Assembly (NCBI RefSeq): GCF_031877795.1
Contig: NC_133939.1
Span: forward strand, 5,437,698 to 5,501,697
DNA from: Strix aluco
Taxonomy: Eukaryota > Chordata > Aves > Strigiformes > Strigidae
Direction: 5' to 3'
Length of the DNA stretch: 64,000 nucleotides
Made by a program: the position numbers and the translations under genes. Positions 25,201 to 40,200 of this stretch are shown piece by piece; the first letter of the stretch is position 1, and each line of letters starts with the position of its first letter. The notes under the pieces are model-generated. The model was given only the letters and a program-made list of their open reading frames with translations, ran no database searches and had not been told where the DNA came from.

Positions 25201-28200
25201 AATAATGTGTTATTCAAAATATGTACTTGCACATATTCTGTAAAAATATTTCAACTTCATTTTTAAATGGGTTCACCAATTTCAGTTGCCCAACTGGCAA
25301 AGTTTGGTACACAATGTCTAAAAATAAAGACGAAAAATTCACTTATGTCTAATGAAATATTAAGAGACATTTTCTATTTTCTCTCTGAAATGCCTCTTAC
25401 CCAAAGAGCAAGCACACAGTTTTCTAGGAAGCAGTATGTAAGAAGAAAAAAAAGGAAATTAAGTAGGATGCCCCTCAAAAAAATAGCAACAAAGGTTTAG
25501 GGCTAAGAAATTTAACATGTAAGAAAGATGGAAATTCATGTTTCTGCCAGAATTTTCACCTAATTCCTTGCATTTTAATGAAGCTATTTCTCTTCTCTTA
25601 CACAGAGTGTGAGACCTCACCTCATAAAAAAGTCCATCTGGGAACTGACGAAAACACTGAGCACAGACAAAGCAGTTTTCATGATAGAGCTCCCCATTGC
25701 TGTTCACAATCCTCTCTGCAGGATCAAATCGAGTCTGGCAGCGTTCACATACTGCATTTGCAAGAGCATCAGACATATTACTGGAATAAAGACAAAAGTA
25801 AGAACATGAGCAATGTCACAGCCAATCACATGAGTATAATCATATCATCCAAGTTTCCCCAGCGTCTATGAACACAACATTTCCACTGCTTTAAACTCTC
25901 TTTCACATGAAAAAAAGACCAGTGAGTCAATTCAGCACTGACATCAGTTAGAAATAATGTTCTTGCAACTCACACGTGGCAGAATGAGCTCATGTAGCAG
26001 ACTTATCGTTTTGACTGCTTCACCAGTCTTTCACCCCATTATGTCATCCTGCTAATAGCTCATACCAAATATTCACAGTTTCAAATAAACCAGCAGTTGG
26101 GAGAGCAGCACACACGATGCTCCTGATTTCTTGGGATTTCTGGTCTCAGGATGTGCACCTCTGAAGATTTTCTGATGTGTAATAAGCACTGATATCCCAC
26201 TGCAGTCTCCCCTTCACTGTAGGAATTAAGAGGGCATTTCCCCCTCTACCCAGCAGTTTATGTGCACAAGATTAATTGGAAAATAAGTGCATACAATGCC
26301 TCTGTCTTTCTGACAAATTAGTTGAAACTATCGAAGTGTTAAAAAGGTATGGGAAGAGAGAAGTCTCTCTGGCTGGCTTGGCAAATACATCAGCTTCGTT
26401 TCCTCAGAAAGCAAGGCTAAAAAACCCCCAAAGCCACACTTGCAAATCATGTAAAAGATGTTTTCTCTGCTCTCTCTAAAATGCAGAATGACCCTAACCT
26501 CTTTCACAAAATTTTCACACTTGCCATCATGGTAATCTAAGTTCTCTATATACTAACAGAATGCAGTTTTAAAATCTTACATCGCGTGTCCAAACAGGGA
26601 GGGAAAAATTATAAGGAAAGACTCTCAGTTTCTTGTTGCAATGCGATCTTTCTTTTAACCACCAGACTATCCAATAATATAAAAATTCCATATTGTTACA
26701 CTTTTAGAAATAGAAAAACTATTTTATGCCTTCCGGGCACCTTCTGAATTCTGTGATTAGAAAGACAGCAGTTTTATAGGTGGGAGTATAAAAAATTTCC
26801 AGAATATTAAAAATCTCTGAAATATTTGTGTAGCAGTTTTCCTGAAGCACCTAACGTATACATAAAATGAAAGATGGCTTGGTTTGAAAGGGTTTTTTCT
26901 TTCTTTTCATATTCAAAGCTACTTTGAACTGAATTTCCATCATAAGTGTTATTCTACAACCTGACATGCTACTTTTCACACCTCTTCACAGAGAAGGGTA
27001 ATTCAATAAACATGTTCCAGCAGCTGAAGACTCTCTTTCCTCTGGTCAGAGACACGTCAACAAAAACGCTGCCATTTGTGCTCCAGAGCTTTGTGCTCTG
27101 AGCAGAACTAGAATGAGCAGGCAGCAGTGCAGGCAGCAGCCTCGTACTCCTGAGGCAACAAAACCAGCCCTGTGCTTCAGCCGGCTCAGCTGAGCCAAAT
27201 GTATTGCATCTGCAGCCTGTACAAATATCCTGCACTGTGACCTGGAGTGACCGCTCAGTAAAAATACACTTTCTTTTTGCCACTGCAATCCCAAGAGTGG
27301 CAAAGACCAAGGGAGCTGGTAATAATTTCGAGAATGAAGTACCGATTTAGCAGAAATTTGTTACAACTTGTTTCCTTATTGCAGTATGAAAAAGCTTCAA
27401 AAAAAAAGACATGGACTGGGATAATGGACAAGCAGGAAATCCTGTAATTTCATAAACTAGAGACCATAGGTTAAAGAAACATTTTTATCCTGACAGAGTA
27501 CCAAAGGAATAGGTCAACACAAAAACATCAGTGTTTGCAGCAAAGCCAAGAGACCTAATCAACTTAGTTTTCAATTGCCACTCTTTCAGTTATATCATGC
27601 AAATGTGCACAGGACTTGAAATTATAATCTCCCCATCAAGTATTTTTTCCCCTCTTGAAAAAACTGATGTCTGAATTCCAAGACTTGAACTAGCCAACAT
27701 CCATGATTAAGAAAGCTTCATGTCAACATCAGTGAAAAAGCTCCTCTGGGTTATGGAAGAAAACTGGGCAAAACAGCATTCCTGTGAGTCTCAGTTTCCT
27801 ACACAACAGCAAGTATTACACCCTACACACTAACAACAAAACATGACCTATAGTTGTGTTTGTTGGCCTTTTGCTTTATAAACATGAAATAAACATTTTA
27901 AAAATCCTGATTTTTTTTTTTTTTTTTTTAAACAGCAGGGAGGGAATAGTACCCATCACTGCTACTACCAGCTACCAGCTGGTGAACTCTGCAAGAACAG
28001 AGCTGCCACCTGGACAACAGCAGTATGCAACAACCCCAGCCTGCAACCTTCACAGCCGTGCTCTTGTGTGAAACACTGTGCAAGTTCACGACTGTGATGG
28101 TTCACACCAAACACTACTGAATATACTTCTCCCAGGAGAGATTCTGACACAAGTCCATGTCTGTGTTGGCGAGAAAGATAATGAAGACGTAGGGACTCAC

Positions 28201-31200
28201 AAGACTAAGGCTTTCAGGAGCCTCCATTCTGAAACCAGCATTTGAGGGCTGTCAAGACAGAGTAAGCCCACAGTAAACTCTAAACTTTTAAACAATATAA
28301 AATCTTTTGGGAAATTGAAATTCCTAGTGAAAGTCAAATGCACTATTGTTCTGTGTTCTCACTGTCTTCCCTTAGCATGAAATACAACTTTGGAATTAAT
28401 TTTTAACTCTCAAAAAATTAATTTACCTCATTCATCTGCAAAAGCAAGAGAAGATCAAGAGTCCCGTGAGTTTATTTACCATTCTGCTGATGGATGTTGA
28501 TGCAAAAGGATGTTGATGCAAAAGGTCCTAGCTATGGAATTTTGCTCAAGGTATTCCAATACTGTTTTAAAAACAGGATATGACACGCAGTGAAAAATCA
28601 CTAATGATTTTGCAATACAGCATAGAACAAGCACTTCAAAGACTTGGAAATGGAAAACATTAAAAAATTTTCAAAATGTTTGAGCTAGAACAACCTGGTT
28701 GATGCTGACAAGATTTCCTTAAAGGCATAAGAAAGATGATCGTGATACAGCCTGAGCCATCCAAGAAATGCCATAATGCAAGTGAGCTAATGATTGTGAC
28801 TTGTTACTCATACATGAGAGAAACTATTAGTCCAGGAAAAAATAAAATAAAAGAACCTGTACACAAAATAACAGAGTTCTGCCTCAACTATAATCCAGTT
28901 GACATTTGTTGGCGAGAGCCGTACAGGAGACACATCACACATCAGCTCCTGCCCAGTGTGTCTCCTGTAATACAAACCAGCGGCTGTGACTCTTTGATAA
29001 TCATAGCTTGAGTTTTACCTCTCTGCTCTCTTTTCATTCATGACTTTCCATCCATCTTTACTTAAGATGTTTTATTCTTTTACATTGAAGCTAAAATCTG
29101 CAACTTCAGCATTGTCCTAAAGGTATGACTTTGCATTTATTCAAAAGTTTTACTTTCACATATGGCACAGTTTCTTAATCTCCCGTAACTACACACCACT
29201 GTGTTCCCTCTTCCTTGTGCAAAAACAAGCATTTATTCAACTAGCTCAAGGTTAAAATTAACCAAGGCTGGAAGGGAGGGAGGACAGTTCTAATTCAGAG
29301 CAGTTTTATGACTCAGTTTACTACGCTGCTGCAAAAACACTTTTGCCGGCAGCATGGGGAGAAGAAGAGCAACCAAAACCATCCTTTTGATGGTGGTGCC
29401 AAGAGTGACCACAAAAGTTTGACTTGCTGTGTCAATCGTAAGATATTTCAATCTGAATCTTTCCACAAAGAACAGTCCCCAATATGGAGTGCCCCTTCTA
29501 TTCTGTTTGCTTACTGATTTTTTGCCATTCGGTAAAATACGTAATCTTCCTCTGTTTTAACAATAAGCTGGTGACACAAAGACAGGAAAGGCGATTAAAA
29601 CATGACCAGCTCAGCATCCTGAAGTTATCCTGTCCTATGCAAACCCAAAAAATAGCAGTGCTCAAGCAATGCTTTTTCCAATCTCTCAGCATTATGTGCT
29701 GTATCATTAATAAATTATCTTTCTTAAAGTACCTAATTTACAGAAATTAGTTATTTACCATTATGATTAGGTTGGGTTTGTCATGCTTTGATTTCTTGGA
29801 AGTATTTACTATAAAGTATCAGCATTGCTCTTAAATTAAAAAAAAAAAAAATTCCTTCTTTATAAGAAGTTAATTGGGAGACCCATTCTGTGCAACTGGA
29901 ACAGGTGCTATAGAAAGATTTGAAAGCATTTTACCTTCTTATATCACTGAAGTCCATATGGATCTCTTCCAAAAACAATGGTCTCATAGATATTGGGGCT
30001 AGCAAATGTCATATTTTTATATCATATTCTCATACAGATTAAGGAAATTGGGCCTGTATTACTACAGGAAAAAAAAAAAGGGGGGGGGGGGTTGGACTTA
30101 AATACCAAGAAATCTGGCTAAAATGCTACAGCTTCTACACTGTTACCTCCTTTTTTAAACATTTGTCCACAGGGATCTAGCACTGGTGACTGGTTGAGGA
30201 AAAAAACCCAAATCTAATACTTGCACTGCTAAGAGAGTAGAACAGGAGCTCCAGCCTTTGAATTAGTAGAATTCAGTATCTTAAACATGGATGCAAGACA
30301 AAAATTAACCAGACAGTTAGACAACCAGGAGAACAGATGAACAACTTCAGACTCTATCAGGTCCAAGAAAGATATACTGCAGGCACAAGGAATGCTTCCG
30401 TCAGGAAAGCCCAGTCAAAAAAAAATCAGTTTTCTTTCATTGATCTCGAAAGCTTTTTGGGTTTTTTTGTCAGAGTTCTCCTTCATCACAATGCTGAATG
30501 AAGAATTACTTTAATAAAGAGATGACCAAAAACCTTACAGATACTACAAAAAGAAAGGAAGACATTTCAAGATAGAAGAGCCCAGGGCATTGTCCAAATC
30601 TCAGCAGACAGGCACCAAACCTATGCCAGGGAATCCTAGAAAGGTATTCTCCACTCATTCGGGTCTACCAGTAAAAACTAGTGTATTCAGAAGATATCAC
30701 AATATAACATTTACACAGTCATTTTTAGTATGTAGACACACACAGATGCCCAGGATAGTGAAAAGTCAAAAACCTAGAAAGCTATCACCACTTGTGTATA
30801 TCATAGATGCCAGTAGCTAAGATAAAAATCAGAGCACTCCAGGAGGGGAGCTTCTCACCATCCCCATAGCATGGTTGAGGATTTGTGGCTTTAAGTCCTT
30901 AATGTTGACAAAGACCAAAAAAAAAAAAAAAAATTTGCTGGAACAATACCAGACTTTATGATTAATTTCACAGATTATGACTAAGGTAAAGAAAAAAGAA
31001 AGAGGAAGGGTATCAGTTCATGAACTTCTGCTGAAAAACAGCCCTCAACTACCCTTACTATTCTTTCAGAATCTCCTCACTGCTATTCAATTTATCTGGA
31101 CAACTTTCCCAAACTTATCTAACTTAAGGTTATTATTAAACTTGTTATAAAATGTTGGAGAAAAAATAAATCCCATTTGTTCAATGTATGATATGTTGTG

Positions 31201-34200
31201 CATTTGATAAAACTATGTGCACAGCTTAACATTTTCAGCATTTCTCCTTCTGCTTGCATTGAATTTTCAGTTAATTCCCTACTTACATTTTTTCAGCTGG
31301 CTAAGTAAGAAATGAATAATGTTTCTCTCAGTGTATCTTCCTCACACCATGCAGCCCCCAATCTCTCAATGAAAAACACCTTTTGTTTTTACTTACTACA
31401 CAGGGATAAGCAAAATTAAGAAAAACATACAAATGCAATTTTTGGTCAGAACATAGAAAAAAAATCTTTATGGCTCCTCATCTCTCCTTGGCCTACTAGC
31501 AACAGCAATTTGCTATTAGAAGAAGCCAGGGGTTTAAAAAGAAGTTCTACTCCTTCACACATTTCAGCTGAGAAGAGACGGCAATGTCGGTGGGGTTGGC
31601 CTGCAGGGGAAGCCACAATCAGACAGATCTTTGAGACCAGCAGCAGCAATAAAAACCTGTTGGCATTCACACAGAAAAAAAGTTCTGTGGCATAGGTACT
31701 TGGTAGTCTCTCTCGACCTAATGCAATACTTATTTCCAGTAAACTATCACCAGTTACATAAAGACACACATTTAGCAGTGATCACTCAGCCCAGGGAAAC
31801 ACCAACAACATCAAGAAATGTACAGGTTTTAAACAGATTATACCTCTTACACAGGAAGAACACCCTTTTATTATCAAGCATGTAATGTCTATTCGATAAA
31901 TAACTTCTTACACACCTTTAATTTTTCTCTTCTTCACTTCCATTATCTAAAAGGAGCTAAAATGTGATGTTTGTTTACCAGCATTGATAAAACAGATCAT
32001 TCCCAAATGTGTTCATCAATTACCATCAACTAACAGCAAGTTACTTTTGGATTACTCTCATTTGCCTGAAGAAGGACATAGACGATCGGGACCAAGAAGC
32101 AAAAATTATCAGTAGCTCAAAAACTGTGGATAAAATACAAATAATTCGGGAGACAAAATTCCCAAACAGATTATAATCTTAAATACTGTCATCTGCTGAG
32201 TAAAACCGAAGTACGTGGCTTTATGCTTACTTTGCTTCAAGAACTGATGTGAAAAATGTACTCAATTTACCTATCTAGGCATTTCCCCCCTAAATCACTC
32301 TGCCAGCTGCAAAAATTATTTCCTCCGAATCCACCTGGCCTTATTAAAAATTCTGCCAGCACATAGTTTATATGCAAGCATGGTCATCCTTGCTGTGTAC
32401 ACGTGTCACCACAGCAATACATACACAGCCTCCCTCCTTCGACACAGCGCAGTATCAGCCCCTGAGCATTCTCCTACCCAGCACCATATCCCTGCAGACC
32501 TAGCTGTGCTCGGCTTCAGAGCGAGCTCCCCACCCCACTCCACTCTTCCTAGACTTATTAAACGTGCCCAAGCCCGATGCAGTACATTTGGAGGACCATT
32601 ACTGTCAGCATTGCTATGCCAGTGCTGCCCAGATCACCTCCTCTAGCAGCCTCACGCAGCACACGTAATAGCACAGCTTTAAAAAGAGACATCTCACACA
32701 GATAAGTATTTTCCAAACATCAAGCTCCAGCTCCTGAAATCTAGCTGACATAGAAGGCAAATGAGAACTAACCTTATTCTCCTGCAAAACCATACCAGTG
32801 TGGTGCTGAGTACTATAAACATGCTGTTCAGAAAAGGACATTTTTTTCTGCATAGCAGATTAAGTACATCTACCTAAGAGAGAGTTTTAAACTCTAATTT
32901 AAAAACAAAACAAAACAAAATCAAGACTTGAAAAATCTCTGTCAAGTTTAAAAACTCAGAAAAAAATTATCAGAAATTATAATTGGAAATCATGGGGAAA
33001 AATACTGTGCCTTTCTTCAAGGCTCTTGCAGGTTACAATGAAACACAGTTAAACAGCTGACAGCAAACTACATTTTGACAATGTGAGATGATTATGTCTG
33101 GGCATTTATCTTCCCATCCTTCCTATCTGCAGTTCACAAGCTGCTGTTTTGTGTTCCACTGCTGCTTTTTCAATGCTTATTTTCTTCTCTCTCACAGGTC
33201 TCCTCTATGCTTCTCACTCTTCCCGAACAGCATCCTGTCCACTCAATGGCATCACCATTTCTTTAGCTACCTTCTTACTCCCCCTCCTCACTACATTATC
33301 ACACATTCACACCCACAACTTTGTGTAGGAAAAATTGAAAGTTTAACAACTAATAGCTATAGGCTAAAAGGAAAATAGTGGGAAGAGTAGGGTTCTGGAG
33401 AGGGATCCACAGTTCCAACTGAGGAGCCAAACCAATTGCTCAATTACAGGTAAGCACCAGGTTTATCTCCTGCTAAGAAAAGACTGAAATTCAAAACTTC
33501 TGACTGCTAGGAAAAAAACCTCCTCTCCTGCATGCTCATTGCTCTCCCCAGCGACACAGACTTTGGATCCCATATTGCTGCTGCAGCTCACAGTTCTCCC
33601 AAAATGCAAGAAAACAAGCTTTATTTAATTCCTGTTAATTTCTCTCTTGCCCAAAATTAACTTCAATGGAAATTGAGAAATAAAGTAAAATTTTAATCTC
33701 AAGCACAGGAAAAGTAATGATCAAAGCAAGCAATGGAATTGTCTGGGCAGATTTAAGAAGCTTTGGTTGACGTGTTCTAAATAATCTCAAGAAGCAGTTA
33801 TGCACGAAGCTTTAGTTTCTGCTGGAATTATTTACAAAAACTAAAATCAACTGGCTTGCTGTTGAAAGAAATGGACTACTCAGCCCTAAAAGTCAAGGAA
33901 CAATAGAATTTTATCAACATTTTGAAAAATTACTGCATTTCACCATTTCTTTATACCCACAGTGCCTAAATACTTCACCATTAACAACACTAGCACTAAC
34001 GTTGGTTCTGAACAGTCTAGTACAGTGCATCGAAACGGGAAAGGTTCTCCATTGTTGCTTTCCTGTTATTGTTAAAAACTGAAAGCTTTCTCATCAGGAA
34101 GGTCTTTTCCTTCGTAATCTACTTGGAAATGAAAATAAACAGACTTCATCCCCTCTGGCTGTGCGCAGACAATTCCCGCTTTAAATAAAAAAGCCCCACC

Positions 34201-37200
34201 ACCAAACCCGAACATCTATCAAATCCTGGAAAATGCTTCAACAATACCATTCCCTTCATCGCAGAGACATACCCGTGTATCCCAGCTGCTGTCTCTGTCC
34301 TGTTGCTCAGCAGTGACCCTGTGCCACTTAGCCGATCCTGCCGGCGTTGATAAAGTTTGGAGGATGCCAGCCCCCGAAGCCTCAGGCCAGCCATGGCACC
34401 CAGTGCCACTGAGAAGGGGGATGCAGAGAGACAACTGGAGCGAGCACTAGCAACACTGATACTCAGTGAGTCACCTTCCTTTTGGGAGTTGCCTTTACGT
34501 TTTAGAAGAGCTAAAGCAGGATGCATAGACCGCTGCTCGAGCATTGTTTCTTACAATTCGTCTGCCATTCTGCTACAGTCTTAAAGACCAGACAACCTCT
34601 TTCCTGTATTCCACTAGTAATTACCTATTTAAGCCAGCACACTAGGAGTCTACATCAGCAACTCATTCTGTGTTAGACTTGCATAATGTATCTGTATAAA
34701 TTTCATAAGTGAGATTAAAAAAACGAGTCCTCACATAATGAATCCACTTAATTCAAGAAGACTTTCTGATCAAAGAAACAGAGAAATACAGGAAATCAAA
34801 ACAGATTACTGGATCTCTTGACAATGAACACTTTAGTTTACTGCAGATGAGTATCTGACCCTGGCATCTCTAAGGTGGTTGCCTGCAGGCTGCTGCATCA
34901 CACAATGTCCCGAGGATACTGCAAACAACAGAACTCTTCCTTCCATTTGGATAACGCATATTCCATGAAACAAAACCATGAAGACTTTTGCTCTCCGGAC
35001 ACACTCCAGCCTGCAGAAGTGGCATGCGGCGGAGGGTCAGGAAGCAGAGAGAAGGAACATACTTGGCATTCCAGCCTCCAGAGCTCTCTGGTGGGAACTG
35101 AACAGGGCCTTCTCACAGGAGTTCGTCCTTTCTACCACTCCCCCTCTCCACCCACCCCTGCGAAAGAAAAAACAGGATCACATGGCACAAATGACTCTGG
35201 CCCGGTGTAGGGGGTGTAGAAAGAGTAAAAATTTGAGAATACAGAAGTCAGTTTTTAAGAGAACAAAGGGAAAGAGTGGAGGATGGGAGCATCTGAGTCA
35301 GTGTCATTTGATCAGTATTGCCATGAAAAACATCTCAAGAGTCATTAACAACAAATTATTTTCTAGTAAATTATTAAAAAAATAGAATTTTTGTAGCATG
35401 AGAGCAAAATATATTCCATGACTACAGCCTGGCAAGCTATAAAGGAGAAAAAGGAGAAAGGAGAAGTGATGACTGCGTAAGTACTAAATGAGTATTAACA
35501 GCAGACATCCCTTCTGTCCTTTAAAGAAACAACAAAGGGTTTACTGGGACCCAGCAGAACAGGCACAAATAAAGAACATCATACTTTCAAACCCAGAAAT
35601 CAGTAACCTCAAAATCTTCGGTTCACCCCACATTTCATTGGGAGTTTCAGGCTCCTGACCTCTGACAGCAATCTGCCACTATCCTTTCCTCTCAGACTGT
35701 ATGTGTGCTTTATCCACTTCTACTTTATGATGTAAATGGAACAGAAGAAGAAAAATGTCACCGATACTGGGTGTTTTTGCTGACCTTTTAAATTTTAGAG
35801 CAATAAAACACTTTTAAAATGTAATATTAAATCACCTTTTTACTTTTAGCACAAAGCAAAATATTAAACCACCACAACATTAATCTCCCTTAACCTCAAG
35901 CAATCTGGCTAAAAATCTCCTTCTCTCCCAAACGCCTAAGTTTTTACCCTTCTGACTCATATGGCATGATTTTATTGGTTTTTAAATAACCACTCTTCCA
36001 CAGAGAAGTAGGACTCTTTTCTTAAAAAGGGAAGATGAGGGGATTGAAGGAAAAAACATCAAAACAATAACCATGCTGCCTTCCCATCCCTCAACACAAG
36101 CTTGCTCACTCACTCCTCTCTCTCTGCCTCACACATAAAGAGTGAAAATGCATGGTTTTGTTTTTCTTGCCATTTTGACAGATCGCTTTTAAGAGACAGG
36201 GTTGATGCCAAAATCTTACAGCTGGGTACTTTCTGGGCCAAAGCAGAGAAGAAAGCAGCTAGACTTCTTTTAGGCATTAACGAGCAGTTCTCCTCAGAGA
36301 AGCACCTCTATGTGCCCAGAACAGACTACTAAGGACCTTCCAACGTTAAATTTATCTAGAGAGCCTCAGAGAGCAGATTTAGATGGAAAGATAATAAGAT
36401 TAAAAACACATTTTTCAACCCAGAAGAGTAGAAATGACTGCTTATAACTCAGAGAGATGAGACATTTCTTAGTTTGATGCAGGTACTTTCTAGTCAGCGC
36501 CAAGAACCTTTCTTAGTATTATCAACCTTTATACTCCCTCCTCCTTCAAACCATGTTATTTGCAATTGCTTCATAAAATGGAGCACATGCACAGCAGCAG
36601 CTCTCTACTGAATTACAAAGCATCTAGTCAAATGCTAGCCTAATCGAAAATAATATACTCTTATTTCTTACCTCAACTGGATTAGGAACAATCAATAAGC
36701 GTATCTGTAAATGCAGCTATTCTTCTTTTGTTGACTGCAGGAAGTACATAGGCGTATCCAGATCCCAATTAGAGCAAGTATAGTGATAACAAAAATTTCT
36801 TACAAAAATAATTATGCCCTGAAACATGCACTTAGGAAACATTTTTCCTTGGGCTTTGTATCAGATTAATTTCTAAAGGCAATATAAAACAGCACAGGCA
36901 TTTTTTACCTTTATGTTTTCTAATCAACACCACAGCAGTGAAGTCTTAAAAGAAATTATCTTCAATTCTGTTTATTTTCTACTTTGGGCATTTGACAATG
37001 TTTTGTTCACTGGTCATTCACTGATCCTCTTTCTTAGGAATAAGTCCATCAAAAACAACAAAGAAAATCGGGCAAAACACAGTATCAAAAAAAACCCCCA
37101 AAACCCGCAACAAAAAACCAACAACCAACCCTCCCCCAAACCCCAACAATCCTCAAAAAGGCAAAAATCAAACTGGAGAGATGGACCAAATGCATCACAC

Positions 37201-40200
37201 ACAAATTATAGAAGCAATCTTCTCTTGTTTATGGGTAAAGAAGCACCATAATATAGTTCTAAAGGCACCAAAAATAACCTAAATTGTATTTCTCAACACT
37301 GTAAAATACAGAAAGGCTGCTTAGAAACATACTATTTTTATACCTAACACATTACATCCTATTTTTTTATTTCCAAATGTAGTTAAACAACAGGTAACTT
37401 AATAAAACTAAAATACACATATATCTTTAATTTCTTCCTGTCCTATTATCTTTGGCTCTGAGTTGGAACAGATATAGTCAAAGAAAGGGTGATTTTTATT
37501 TTTTTTTTAAGTTAAAAGCATCCCTTTAAACCATAGACTGCTCTTGAAATGAGGGACTGTAACAGGCACTTTAGTCAAGACACATAGAAGTAAAATAGCT
37601 TAGCCAAGACGTGGCAGCCAGAATTACTACTTGCAAATTCCTATGATCTACTTACCAGTTTTCTCTAACAAAACACAATCCTCACATTGTAACAATGTAA
37701 CTCGTGATAAATGTAATATTTCAATTTAATTTGCTAAATAGTCACCTCTTATTAATAATTTTCTGCTATGAATACACAGAAGTGCACATCTTTTTTTGTA
37801 TTTTCCGGAATTATATTCTTCCCTAATGCTAAAAAACAGTAAATCAAATCACTGCAGCTATTTAAATTCAGGAGACATGCAGCTAAATGGAACAGAACAC
37901 TTAAAAATGAAAATGGAGTTATTTGTCATCTATCTTAATTACTAATAATGCATCAGCAATCACAGTACCTAGAAGTGAGTCCTTTTGTGTTTCTATTTTA
38001 CAAGAAAGGCAAAGTGAAAAAGAATAATGTGTCAGCACCTCGTGTTCTCCAGTCTTCCTTGCTTTAACACACTGTAACACAGCAAAATCATTCCCTTCCC
38101 TGTGTCAACAGTTTCGAGACCAGAAGCACTTTTATGTCACGTTCCTGGCTCTGGAAGGTTCCCATTGATTGATATTGTGGGGATGCTCCAGCTGTTAAAA
38201 AGTTCATCTCCTTCCAGAACCCTGAAAACCCTGATTCTCAAAAGCTGCAGAACATTTGATTACATAATGTTGACAGGTTTTAAGAAATACCACATAAAAA
38301 ACATCGAACAACATCTGGCCACAGTTGAGTAGTGTGACCTGCAGGTGGATCTAAGGAAGTAGGTTCCCGATGCTGAATTCTTTCTAATGAGTTAGGAGTC
38401 TGTCCCAGCCTGAAAACAGCGCTAAACATGGTGCTTGTCAAATGGCATCAGTCATGCAAGGTGCTGAGCAGTCCAAAGTTTCACAGACACCGAAAAGTAC
38501 AGGTTTTGTTCTGCTGGGAAACTGCTACCCTGAATGGATTATACTATTACTGAGGAAAAAGTCAGCTGAATTACAGCTGTGATAAATGTCTCTGATAGAA
38601 AAGGTAATCATTTTGTCGTAGGAATGGCAGCAGGCAGAAATTTAGAAATTTTCTTGTTGATAGACTCTCCAGGACAAACATTTCTGAAAACATTAAATAA
38701 CACTTGCATTCACTTTTCAAAACTAAAGCCAAGGCCTGCTCATTTTAACAACCCTCTGAAGTACATCTGGGGAAAAGGAGACAGAAATCCTGCATTACTT
38801 TGAAGAACTGCACACTCTGCAGCATCTCAACTACCTTGGAACCCTCCACCAAGCCTCATGCTTCACATCAGAGCTTCTCACTGAATATAGTGTTGTACCT
38901 TAACAGGCAAGTTTCTGAGGAAGCATGAAGACAGCAAGGATCACTGTCCACATGCATTTCCCACTGTCCTCTGCAGCTGAGTGACTTCACCTGAGGTAAA
39001 CATGTCATTCTAACCAGTACTACACCACGGTTCTATAAAAATAAAATCAGCTGGGTTCATGCAGCCACAATTCTCCCTGGGTCCTCCCCATCTTGTCCCC
39101 ATTTAGGAGCTGCATGGGTATCGATGACCTGTGAACATTTAAGACTCTTGAGTCTTCCTCTAATTGTAAGGAAATTAATGTAAACTGGTAAATACACACG
39201 TATTTCACATGTCAGAAGAAAAAAAAAGGGACCATTAAGACAGAAAAGACAAAGTTATCTAACGACAGAAGGCAAAAATCAGAAGTGTTTTGAGCATGTA
39301 CCCATCAACATCAACTTGTCATCACAGAGAGCAAAAGTAACACTCACCCAAATCACAGATGAGGCTATAACAATTATTCAACACGTTCTCATACCTAACA
39401 ACCCACCAAACGTGATCTACGTCAAATAATCATAAGCTGCATAATACAAACATCAAGACTTTACACAAAAGAAAAATGAATACTTATTCACAAAATACTC
39501 CAGATCCACTTCAGTATTCCTATTCATGAAGAGCAATGCCTCAGAGAATTACAATCACGACAGCGGGCTTCAGGAGGATGACTATCCTAAGAAAGGCACC
39601 CTACTAATTTTAATATTACTTCTTCATGCTTTTCATCTTCACGACATTGTACAAAAGCAAACTTATTTTCACGAAGTGCTTTATAACGTCTGGGTTTTAT
39701 TTTACAGATGGGAGAACAAAGTGATCGGAGACACTAAAGCACTGTGCAAACCCTCAGAAGATGCCAGTAAAAGCTTTCCCCACCGCTTTTCTCATTTACA
39801 TCTGTCAATTAGGTGACTTTACAGAGTTCTCCAGCGTCAGTCAGCGTGGGAGGAGACTCAAGCTCCAGATTTAAACTCTTGGAACATGTAACTCCCAGGC
39901 CAGCCCGAAGAAGAGGAGCCTGAATGTGCGGGCAGAGGGGCAGCGTGGAGCGCAGGGGGGCGGCGGTGCGGGGCACGGCGGTGCGGGGCACGGCGGGAGC
40001 AGGCTGCCAGCGCCCGAGCCGCACCACCCGGCTGCAGGGAGCCTGGCTGCTGGGCGGGCACTGCTCAGATCCACAGTGCTCCTTCCCAACTCCGCTTCTG
40101 GTCTTCCCAGCGCCCTTCGCTGCGTCCCGGGGCAGGGGTAAGGCACAGCGCAGCAGCCCTTCCACGAGGGCAAGTTTCCGACCGTACAATGGCACGGCGG

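Noticed and set aside
25385..25385. In-frame stops created at splice donors (for example LIMS2 exons 1a and 4, WDR33 exon at 55385)
   Set aside because: Phase-2 donors ending AG|GTAA or AG|GTGA give this automatically, so it is not a signal by itself.
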